Source: Paenibacillus sp. HGH0039 (GTDB lineage: Bacteria; Bacillota; Bacilli; Paenibacillales; NBRC-103111). Taken from it: DNA of 64,000 nt. The notes beneath the pieces are model-generated. The model was given only the letters and a program-made list of their open reading frames with translations. It searched no databases and was not told where the DNA came from. Within the stretch, counting starts at the first letter, position 1; the number at the start of each line of letters is the position of its first letter. The stretch is taken from assembly GCF_000411255.1 (NCBI RefSeq), contig NZ_KE150413.1, positions 1 to 64,000 of the forward strand, read 5' to 3'. A program made the position numbers and the translations under genes. This document shows positions 51,107-58,260 of this stretch, piece by piece.

Positions 51107-51168
51107 GCTGCCTCCCCAAACATCCTGAGCATCACGCGGCGACGAATTGTGGATTTATCAAGCTATGG

Positions 51169-51222
51169 CTCGCCTCCATACACACAGCAGAAAGGCCCTA
51201 ACCGAGAGACCGGGGCCTTTTT
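51169..51222 (+). repeat. ssrA 3'-end repeat, copy 3, with terminator
   Basis: CTCGCCTCCATACACACAGCAG matches the tmRNA end and flank exactly over 22 bases. A terminator follows, AAAGGCCC/GGGCCTTT with T residues (51191-51222). The motif GCGACGAATTGTGGATTTATC precedes it at 51139. Confidence 0.8.
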
Positions 51223-51515
51223 GCTGTTCCGCGTAGAGGAGGAGAAGCCCGCGGGTCCAGTCCGCGCGGACGGAGCGAAGCGAAGGAGCACGGGATTGCA
51301 ATCAACCGCTGGAATTGTCCGCGTAGGGGTACTGCGTGAGCAGGTTGGATAGAGTTCTTCGTAGACGATCACCTTTTCCACATGGCTGCCGATGAACTTC
51401 TAGATTTCAGGAACCTGACCTACAGATGTGTAATTCTCTCCCCTCACCTGCAATGCGGAATAGCTACAACTGGCGATCCTATTGCTGCTGAGGAGGGACC
51501 TTTACGACAAACGCC

Positions 51516-51563
51516 AAAAAGCATCGTTCAAGGATCTCCTTTTTGGATTCTTAAACGATGCTT
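51516..51563 (-). terminator. Terminator of the immunity-like gene
   Basis: AAGCATCGTTCAAGGATC and GGATTCTTAAACGATGCTT form a long stem. On the minus strand it ends in TTTTT. Confidence 0.8.
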
Positions 51564-51587
51564 CTTGTTAAATAGAGCTCGACCGAT

Positions 51588-52106
51588 TTAAATTAAATCA
51601 TTTTTGTGCAAAACGTTTAAATAAAATTCATATGCGGGATTCCCTATGTAACCTTCTTCTGGTGGAATACCCTTAAGTATGATCAATTCATCTAACATTT
51701 TTTCGCTTAAACCTTGTATAGTAAACGAAGAAATATACTCCCTATCTGTACTTTCGAGTACTAGTTGGAGGAACTTTCCTTCTTGAATATCTCTCCAGAG
51801 TAACTCAGATTCCGTAATCTCAGAATTTGATATTGGCTCATTAGCATTACACTGCCGAATCTCAGCGTGCATACTCCGTTCATTATCATTAAAGAGAGCA
51901 GAAAGAATTTTACTATCATTTACCCTGTAACACTTCATGATGTTATCATAGTTAACAAGGGGATCTTTCTTCAAATCGTCAACTATTTCTTTATCGATCT
52001 CGATTGTGTTATATTTGTCTCTAAGTATTTTCTCCGCATCTTTCAATGAATACCTGAATGGCAATTTGGATTTCTTTAAAAGCTTATCAAGTTCTTCTAT
52101 TCGCAT
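51588..52106 (-). CDS. Putative immunity protein for the adjacent toxin tail
   Basis: A 172-residue acidic, probably helical cytoplasmic protein of unrecognised family (start MRIEELDKLLKKS). It lies directly behind, and overlaps by 20 bases, a toxin-like C-terminal module. That is the usual arrangement for polymorphic toxin immunity genes. The start at 52106 is six bases from GGGG; ATG at 52118 is an alternative. The function is inferred from position only. Confidence 0.5.
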   Translation of the reverse strand: MRIEELDKLLKKSKLPFRYSLKDAEKILRDKYNTIEIDKEIVDDLKKDPLVNYDNIMKCYRVNDSKILSALFNDNERSMHAEIRQCNANEPISNSEITESELLWRDIQEGKFLQLVLESTDREYISSFTIQGLSEKMLDELIILKGIPPEEGYIGNPAYEFYLNVLHKNDLI

Positions 52107-52518
52107 AAGATTCCCCATTAAAAGAAAGATGTCCACCCACTCTGTTCCATGTATGATAGTGAGTGTAGTAAAAATTACCAGGTATTTGATTGAATGTTAA
52201 CTCAGGGCCAACAGGAATTCTATTCCCACCAGCAACTTTCGCTACTTCTGCTGCTAATGTGGAATTGCTAGACCAAACGTCCTCTCCCCCACTTACAAAC
52301 ATAGGATTAACAAGTCTTCCGACAGCCTGTGGTAAAGTTAGTGAATTTCCAATCCAAAGATTTCCTTGCATAATATTAGCCATATAATGGTCATATCGAT
52401 TATCGTTTCTTAAAGTCGTTGCAATTTCTGAGACTACCACATATGCTACACCACCAATAGTAACTGCTAATGCTGCTAGCAATTGCGAAAGCAACCATTC
52501 ACCTATAATTACGCACAT
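52087..52518 (-). pseudogene. Orphan C-terminal module of a polymorphic-toxin-like protein
   Basis: A 143-residue open stretch with a hydrophobic start (LLSQLLAALAVTIGGVAYVVV) and an end reading NFYYTHYHTWNRVGGHLSFNG. The HYH...GGH pattern resembles toxin tails in RHS and other secreted Bacillales proteins. No delivery domain precedes it: upstream the frame closes after 13 codons, and a different, plus-strand remnant starts 65 bases away. It is probably the tail left from a larger gene. Confidence 0.5.
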
Positions 52519-52582
52519 TAGGGATAAACCAAACCAGAGGTTTAATACTTTATCACCGGATTATAAATCATCAGCTACAAAA

Positions 52583-53399
52583 TTGTTCGGACGTATTAAC
52601 CAAATGACTGCAGAATCAAGCGAAGATAGAGGTACACTTTCTAGCCATGCGGTTTTAGCATTCGAAAGTCTAAGGTACCGTGATAATCTTGATGCTTTAG
52701 ATAAAATCTCAGTGGAAAACTTACAGGCTTTGAGTGAAGTATTTGGTAGATTGGATGATTTAGAAGCCTTTCTTTACTATCAGATTATTAAGGAACGTAT
52801 AGAGGTAATTAGAGTACTTCAAGATAAAGTAGATGCTAACGATCTAGAAAAGGTTATTCAAGAACATTTTTTCAACCACCTTTGGTTATTAGATCCTTCA
52901 TGGGAAAGGGCTACAGATTCCGATTACATGGAAGAACGCATAGACTAAGTTTTTGGTGCTCTTGATGCTGACTTAAGTGACGAAGAAAGACGAGCGAGGC
53001 TAGATATTAGGTATAAAAATGTATCGTGGACTATTAGGAATTAGGTAAGCAAATAGATAAGTATAGGTCCGCTATGCAAAGAATTCTTGATGAAACAGGA
53101 GCCAAGGAATCACTTGAATTCATCTGCGTATTGGGAAAACCTATGCGAGGGTGGGAAGATTCCCGTAAAAGAGTAGAGGACGTTGCTAAACTCAAGAGTC
53201 AAGACGCACGTGTAGTACTTTATTCTGAATTAATTCGGAATGCGATGCAAGCACATATCAAAGTTATCTAAGCAGAAGCAGGGATGCAGGGCAGGTATAT
53301 GATTTGATGAGAGATATTCAATCAGGGGCAAAGGTAATCGACTCAGAGCATACTATAGTAACGGATGAAGTTGCTGCTTCTTCTGAAAAATCATTGTAA
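52583..53399 (+). pseudogene. Broken gene: C-terminal region of an ATPase/nuclease-type protein
   Basis: Three blocks read as one protein interrupted by lesions. Block one (to 52948) contains FFNHLWLLDPSWERATDSDYMEERID, then a TAA in place of a codon, and continues VFGALDADLSDEERRARLDIRY. Block two (53041-53271) reads GKQIDKYRSAMQRILDETG and FICVLGKPMRGWED. Block three, in another frame, reads DAGQVYDLMRDIQ and ends at 53399. The order recalls the C-terminal PD-(D/E)xK-like part of large HATPase proteins, with the catalytic core apparently deleted at about 53020-53045. Family recall is from memory. Confidence 0.5.
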
Positions 53400-53480
53400 C
53401 CCAATTAATATGCGGAAGTTTTTATATTCTAAGCATACTAGATAATTTTTAACTCACTTAAAATTCAAGCCATCATACTC

Positions 53481-53552
53481 CGGCGAATTATGGTTTTGCA
53501 CAGCAAAGTACCCGACTTACGTCAATGCGACGTTGAGTAGGTACTTTTTTAT
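53481..53552 (+). terminator. End motif followed by a terminator
   Basis: CGGCGAATTATGGTTTTGCACAGC (53481-53504) is a copy of the motif found before the ssrA-end repeats. Here a different terminator follows: AAAGTACC/GGTACTTT with inner ACGTC/GACGT and T residues. Confidence 0.7.
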
Positions 53553-53684
53553 TTGTAAGTGGAGGGATTTGGAAGATGGAGTCGAATATTGATGTAGTAT
53601 TATTTGAGATAATAATCAGCGGGAAAGGACTGGCTTTTCCCCACTGGAATTTACTATCTCACATATAACAGTGAGGGGGAGACC

Positions 53685-54641
53685 ATGCCTTTTCCTATAG
53701 AAGATAAGTTTGTAGTAGCTGTCGCCTCAAGTGCCCTTTTTAACTTGGAGGAGTCCGACAAGGTATTTAAGGAAAAGGGAGAGGAAGAATATCGCCAATA
53801 TCAACATGATCATGAACAGGATGTGCTAGAACCGGGAGTTGCTTTCCCTTTGATCAAACGTCTACTCATGATCAACGGTGATGATCCAGCCGGCCAACCG
53901 GTTGAGGTCGTGCTATTGTCGAGGAATGATCCCGATACGGGTCTTCGTGTTTTCAAATCTATTCAACATTATGGACTTTCGATATCTCGTGCTGCATTCG
54001 TTGCAGGATCGAATCCATTCATTTACATGAATGCATTTAACGCTTCATTATTTCTTTCGGCAGATCCTAACGATGTGCGATCTGCCATCGAAATGGGTTT
54101 GCCAGCCGCCCAGGTGTTTCCTACTGGATTTATTGATGATGAGAAAGAGTTGGAACTTCGGATTGCGTTTGACTTTGATGGTATCATTGCAGACGATTCA
54201 GCGGAAGGGATCTATCAGGCTCTTGGAATGGAAGGCTTTCATGAGAATGAGAGGCAAAAGGCAAGCGAAGCTCTGCCACCCGGACCGCTTTTTAAATTTT
54301 TTGGTGAAATAGCCACTCTTCAGCGCCGTGAGTGGAAAAAAAAGCAGAAGGATAATGCTTATTCCCCGCGTGTCCGGATAGCTATAGTAACTGCTAGAAA
54401 TGCACCTGCACATGAACGCGTAGTAACGACACTAAGAACTCTTGGTATACTAGTTGATGAAGCTTTCTTCCTTGGTGGAATAGAGAAGGGGAGAGTATTA
54501 AAGGTATTTCGTCCTCATATCTTTTTCGACGATCAGGTAGGTCATATTGAGGGAGTGTCGAGTGTTTCTCCAACCGCACATGTTCCTTTTGGGGTTGCTA
54601 ATAAGATTAAATCGCTGACGCCACCTCCCCAAACATCCTAA
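53685..54641 (+). CDS. Cytosolic 5'-nucleotidase-family protein
   Basis: A 318-residue protein of the HAD-type 5'-nucleotidase family related to animal cytosolic NT5C1. Signs: the substrate-side motif LLSRNDPDTGLRVF, SISRAAFVAG, the acidic motif IAFDFDGIIADDSAE (residues about 165), VTARNAPAHERVV and FFDDQVGHIE. Family members remove phosphate from AMP or IMP. Length is typical. GAGGGGGAGACC precedes the ATG. It stands alone between broken genes and an ssrA repeat. A defence or prophage role is possible, but nothing here proves it. Confidence 0.75.
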   Translation: MPFPIEDKFVVAVASSALFNLEESDKVFKEKGEEEYRQYQHDHEQDVLEPGVAFPLIKRLLMINGDDPAGQPVEVVLLSRNDPDTGLRVFKSIQHYGLSISRAAFVAGSNPFIYMNAFNASLFLSADPNDVRSAIEMGLPAAQVFPTGFIDDEKELELRIAFDFDGIIADDSAEGIYQALGMEGFHENERQKASEALPPGPLFKFFGEIATLQRREWKKKQKDNAYSPRVRIAIVTARNAPAHERVVTTLRTLGILVDEAFFLGGIEKGRVLKVFRPHIFFDDQVGHIEGVSSVSPTAHVPFGVANKIKSLTPPPQTS

Positions 54642-54650
54642 CTAATACAC

Positions 54651-54716
54651 TGCGGCGAATTGTGGTTTGCATAGCCATGGCTCGCCTCCATCAAACAGCA
54701 AAAGGTGCTAGCCGAG
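54651..54716 (+). repeat. ssrA 3'-end repeat, copy 4, with end motif
   Basis: The end motif TGCGGCGAATTGTGGTTTGC (54651-54670) is followed by CTCGCCTCCAT (54681-54691) and a decayed terminator (AGCCGAGAGGCT). The core is shorter than in copies 1-3. Confidence 0.65.
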
Positions 54717-54790
54717 AGGCTGTGTGGCTTGAAACATAATTTTGCCACTGCGGCAAGGAGATGCTTCCAATCACTCGCGGCTTAGAGTAA

Positions 54791-54836
54791 GAAAAAACCT
54801 CCATGATCGTTTATAACGATTTTTGGAGGTTTTTTA
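54791..54836. terminator. Bidirectional terminator
   Basis: AAAAAACCTCCATGATCG and CGATTTTTGGAGGTTTTTT form a stem with A and T tracts on the two sides. It serves the DUF3888-type gene on the minus strand. Confidence 0.88.
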
Positions 54837-54846
54837 TTTATTGTAC

Positions 54847-55236
54847 TTAATTGCATATTGGCCAATCTTTTCTTTTATCTTTATGCTCAAATTTTATTAC
54901 ATGTATTTTCCCTCCCGAAATATCCAATGTAAGAATGTCGTCTCCATATGGAGGGTTGTGGGCTCCTTCAAAGGTAGTCACTGCAACTTTACAAATGAAG
55001 TCGAACCCACCTTGTGTTTTTCTTTCCAGACTTACGACTTTTGCATCGTAAAGTTCGAACTGTTTAAGTTTGCCATAATAACCAGTCAGAGCATTGCCAA
55101 TTGCAGGTGCAATAGTTGCTAAAAATGCATCGGTAATATTATGTTCTGAAGCCTTTAGCGGCTCCGCAGAAACCGGTGAAGGCAAAAACATAATGCTGAG
55201 AACGCACATCAATAGAAGCTTGGGTATTTTTTTCAC
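54847..55236 (-). CDS. Secreted DUF3888-type protein
   Basis: A 129-residue exported protein. Signal peptide: two Lys, a hydrophobic core LLLMCVLSIMFLP and likely cleavage after VSA (residue 24). The mature part (ITDAFLATIAPAIGNALTGYYG, then FICKVAVTTFEGAHNPPYGDDILTL) matches the DUF3888 family as recalled. The function is unknown. It starts with GTG behind a weak GGGAATGA. It points away from the peptide cluster and need not belong to it. Confidence 0.65.
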   Translation of the reverse strand: MKKIPKLLLMCVLSIMFLPSPVSAEPLKASEHNITDAFLATIAPAIGNALTGYYGKLKQFELYDAKVVSLERKTQGGFDFICKVAVTTFEGAHNPPYGDDILTLDISGGKIHVIKFEHKDKRKDWPICN

Positions 55237-55771
55237 GCTCTAATCATTCCCAATATAAGATCTCCGCTATAATATAATTCCCAGTTTATTAACTTCTATA
55301 GGATTTCACGCAAAATAATTTGTTGCTTCACCGATAGTCATTAAACAACCCCTTTCAATCTTTGAATTCGCATGGGCTCGCGGCAACGATATGGTTCCAG
55401 TCAAAGGAGCCTTGTCACTGTAATGGTGGCAGGCTCCTTTTTGTATTTCCCTGCATGACTCCGTTCAGCCGGAAAGCTTTTTTTATTATTCCTGTCTCAG
55501 CTAACACGGAGAAGCGATTTTCAATGGACGAAGAAAAATAAATATACAGGCATTTAGATCAGTAACAAGAGCGGAGCTCGATTCATATGTTGTCATGAAG
55601 TATTAGAATTGGCGGATCACGTCAGGGCAATTGTTTTTCGCAAAAACACCGTCGTGCTTTGAAAAGGACAACGAAGTCGTTTCTACTTGATTGTCTTGGT
55701 TTCTGTTCTTCTTGCCAGTGCCGGTTTATGCGCCAATCAAATTGTTTATAAAAAATGGAGGTAATATTATT
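55237..55771 (+). other. Upstream region of the peptide cluster
   Basis: Over 500 bases without a supported gene. A clear terminator lies at 55403-55445. Short open pieces at 55640-55750 look like a decayed gene end but are unrecognised. No sigma-A promoter for the precursor stands out. Confidence 0.4.
55403..55445 (+). terminator. Terminator upstream of the peptide cluster
   Basis: AAAGGAGCCTTGTCAC pairs with GGTGGCAGGCTCCTTT (one mismatch, G-U pairs), then T residues. Confidence 0.85.
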
Positions 55772-56014
55772 ATGAACGATTTCAAAAATGATTTAGCGAA
55801 ATTGAATGTTTCCCAATTTACGGCGAGTGAGACGACTCCTTGGAACGCTCAAAACGAACAATCGGCTCGTTTATGCTTCTTCAACTGTTTCAATTGTTTC
55901 AGGTGTTTCAATTGTTTCAACTGTTCCAGTTGTTTCAATTGCTCCAGTTGCTTCAGGTGTTCCAATTGTCACAACTGCTCCAATTGTCACAACTGTCACC
56001 GTGGAGGACAATAA
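55772..56014 (+). CDS. Heterocycloanthracin/sonorensin-type bacteriocin precursor
   Basis: An 80-residue precursor. The leader (residues 1-34; MNDFKNDLAKLNVSQF opening, W24) resembles the leader of the Bacillus heterocycloanthracin family. The core (35-80) has 14 Cys: Cys35, then one every third residue from 39 to 75. The two residues between are FN, FR, SS, SN or HN. The end is HRGGQ. Cysteines in such cores are converted to thiazoles by the enzymes encoded next. GGAGGTAAT sets the ATG. The 9-bp DNA repeat leaves two other frames open, but these lack ribosome sites. Confidence 0.88.
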   Translation: MNDFKNDLAKLNVSQFTASETTPWNAQNEQSARLCFFNCFNCFRCFNCFNCSSCFNCSSCFRCSNCHNCSNCHNCHRGGQ

Positions 56015-56122
56015 GGTATTTATTGCCGATAAGTAAATATTTGTGTCCCATATTACTTATTTCTCTTTGAAACAGCGGTTGTCTAATGAGAAGAAAAAGA
56101 CCCTGAATCACTTTGATGTGCG

Positions 56123-56182
56123 CCCCTAAAATAGATGTTAGAAAAACCCTTGGGTTAATCTAATCTACTTTAGGGGTGTTTT
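56123..56182 (+). terminator. Long hairpin between precursor and maturation genes
   Basis: CCCCTAAAATAGAT (56123-56136) pairs with ATCTACTTTAGGGG (56163-56176). Inner arms TTAGA/TCTAA and AACCC/GGGTT lead to a two-base loop, giving about 25 bp in all. TGTTTTG follows. It probably ends most precursor transcripts while letting some read into the enzyme genes; an insertion-sequence end is the alternative. Confidence 0.75.
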
Positions 56183-56301
56183 GCGCTGGCGACGAAAAGA
56201 CAGAAGCTCAACGTTACAGTCATGAGGGACAAATAGCTGTACATAAGATTATTTGTGAAGTGCTGGAGCAGATTGCGAACAGCCTACGGAGGAGGAGTAG
56301 A

Positions 56302-58260
56302 ATGACAAATTTGAACCCTTCGATGCGTCTAAAGGTTAAAAGGGATACATTTTTTCTTCCAGATTTGAGCGGTGTGTATTTTCGAAATAATGTAAGCTCG
56401 TTCCGCATGGAAGGTGAGGGGATTGATCAGTGGATTGAAACACTGATACCGATATTCAATGGGGAGCATAGATTGGAGGATTTGACTGACGGATTGCCGG
56501 ACCAACACCGGAACCAGGTGTATGAAATTGCAGAAGTTTTGTATCGTAACGGTTTTGCTCGGGATGTGAGCCAGGATACTCCACATCAATTGCCGGAAGA
56601 GGTTCTCACAAAGTATGCTTCTCAAATTGAATTTTTGGATCATTTCGGTGATTCGGGCGCGTACCGGTTTCAGTCTTATCGTCAGGCCAAAGTATTGCTG
56701 GTCGGCTCGGGTCCATTTTTGATCTCGGCGATTTCTGCGCTGCTTGAATCCGGATTGCCCAAGTTTTATGTACTGCTCTCGGGTACGGATTCGACTGATC
56801 GGCAGCGGATGGCAGAGCTGGTGGCACATGCCCGTATAACGGACTCCGAGGTGGGAGTAGAGGAGGTTACCTTGCAAAAGGAGGGGGAGAGTTGCTGGCG
56901 GGAGGCTGTGAGGCCGTTTGATTCGATTCTGTTTGTATCACGGGAGAACGATGCCCGGGAACTTAGAGTTCTTCATGCAGCTTGCCGGGAGGAGCAGAAG
57001 TTGTTTCTTTCTGCTGTATGCCTGCAACAGGTGGGTATGGTGGGACCGTTGGTTCATCCGGATTTTGAGGGATGTTGGGAGTCAGCGTGGCGTCGCCTGC
57101 ACCAATCCGCAATTTCTAAAGACCCGGAACTGCATACCTTTTCTTCAACAGCGGGAGCGATGTTGGCCAATGTGAGCGTGTTTGAGCTGTTTAAAAAGAT
57201 GACGGGAGCGGACGATTCGGAACAGAACAATCGATTTTTTCTGCTTAATCTGGAGACTTTGGAAGGAAAATGGCATTCTTTCCTGCCCCATCCGCTTGTG
57301 ACCGGACTTAGCGCACCTGAATGGATTCAAGATTTCGATCTTCAGCTCAAACGGAGATCAAACAAGAGTGAGCATGGATTGATTCCTTATTTCAGCCGAT
57401 TGACTTCGGCGGAATCAGGGATTTTTCATGTTTGGGAGGAGGGGGATTTAACGCAGCTTCCGCTCTCTCAGTGTCGCGTTCAGGCCATCGATCCGTTATC
57501 GGAAGGACCCGCTGGGCTGCTGCCGGATATGATTTGTACCGATCTGACGCATGAGGAGGCGCGACGGGAAGCGGGGCTGGCCGGGATTGAAGCCTATGTG
57601 TCGCGAATGGCCGGTTTGCTCGTTTCAATGCTTCCTTCCCATCAGGGAGAAGAGGCCGGCAGGATAGAACCGCAGGAATTTATCGGTATCGGAGCGGGAG
57701 AGGTGGTTGCGGAAGGCATTTGCCGAGGGTTGCAAAGGTGTTTGGAGGAAGTGCTGGGCAAGCAACAGGCGTCTCAGCTGCCTTTGGTTTCTCGGGTACA
57801 GTTGCGTACGGTAGAAGATAAACACTGTCTTTTTTATTTGGAAGCATTGACGACGATGAAGGGAGCGCCGGTGATCGCCTTGGGAGAGGAAGTGTCTGGG
57901 TTTCCTGTGGTGTGGGTCCGTACGAGTGATTGCTGGTATCGCAGTGTAGGCTTAAATGTGACCCTGGCGCTGCGGAAAGCATTGCAGCAGGCTCTGCTGG
58001 GGGCGCAAAACCAACCGGATGGCTTCAAATCGCAAGCATTGGAGTTTTCGCCCGTGCGTTTAAAAGAACAGGCACCGCTAAATCTTGAGATCCCTGCATG
58101 TGAAGCAACGTCACAACCAGAGGTTCTACAGTCCGCCTTACAAGTTTTGAATCGAAACCGTAAGAGGCTCCTGGTCTTCGATCTGGCGGCAGAACCGTTC
58201 TTGAAAGAGGAAGTGGCCGGGGTGTTTGGTGTAGTGCTGCGAGAGGAGGGATCCCGGTGA
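56302..58260 (+). CDS. Thiazole-containing bacteriocin maturation protein (ThiF-like)
   Basis: A 652-residue protein of the family linked to heterocycloanthracin-type peptides. Residues about 15-95 look like a winged-helix peptide-recognition element (FNGEHRLEDLTDGL...VYEIAEVLYRNGFARD). A ThiF/E1-like Rossmann segment follows (QAKVLLVGSGPFLISAISALL, residues 129-149). No CxxC zinc pair is seen. The C-terminal half is poorly characterised. It probably binds the leader and assists cyclodehydration. GGAGGAG places the start at 56302. It ends in a GTGA overlap with the next gene. Confidence 0.82.
   Translation: MTNLNPSMRLKVKRDTFFLPDLSGVYFRNNVSSFRMEGEGIDQWIETLIPIFNGEHRLEDLTDGLPDQHRNQVYEIAEVLYRNGFARDVSQDTPHQLPEEVLTKYASQIEFLDHFGDSGAYRFQSYRQAKVLLVGSGPFLISAISALLESGLPKFYVLLSGTDSTDRQRMAELVAHARITDSEVGVEEVTLQKEGESCWREAVRPFDSILFVSRENDARELRVLHAACREEQKLFLSAVCLQQVGMVGPLVHPDFEGCWESAWRRLHQSAISKDPELHTFSSTAGAMLANVSVFELFKKMTGADDSEQNNRFFLLNLETLEGKWHSFLPHPLVTGLSAPEWIQDFDLQLKRRSNKSEHGLIPYFSRLTSAESGIFHVWEEGDLTQLPLSQCRVQAIDPLSEGPAGLLPDMICTDLTHEEARREAGLAGIEAYVSRMAGLLVSMLPSHQGEEAGRIEPQEFIGIGAGEVVAEGICRGLQRCLEEVLGKQQASQLPLVSRVQLRTVEDKHCLFYLEALTTMKGAPVIALGEEVSGFPVVWVRTSDCWYRSVGLNVTLALRKALQQALLGAQNQPDGFKSQALEFSPVRLKEQAPLNLEIPACEATSQPEVLQSALQVLNRNRKRLLVFDLAAEPFLKEEVAGVFGVVLREEGSR

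Larger units (their letters stand above)
45339..51168 (+). mobile_element. Putative ssrA-integrated segment 1 (surface protein)
   Basis: Bounded by ssrA-end copies at 45338 and 51169. Cargo is the SLH repeat protein and a fragment of a second surface protein. No integrase is seen, so mobility is inferred only from the flanking repeats. Confidence 0.45.
51107..51587. other. Intergenic region around ssrA-end copy 3
   Basis: It contains the end motif GCGACGAATTGTGG (51139), copy 3 with its terminator, the duplicated post-ssrA flank (to about 51353), and the terminator of the immunity-like gene. No gene is supported here. Confidence 0.6.
51169..54680. mobile_element. Putative ssrA-integrated segment 2 (toxin remnant, nucleotidase)
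   Basis: Bounded by copies 3 and 4. It is visibly richer in A and T than the core genome and carries broken genes. The end motif also occurs internally at 53481, so two shorter elements may be stacked. No integrase was found. Confidence 0.45.

Noticed and set aside
55806-56070. Two extra open frames through the cysteine repeat
   Set aside because: A 9-bp repeat lacking stop triplets is open in every frame. Only the frame starting at 55772 has a ribosome site and a family-like leader.
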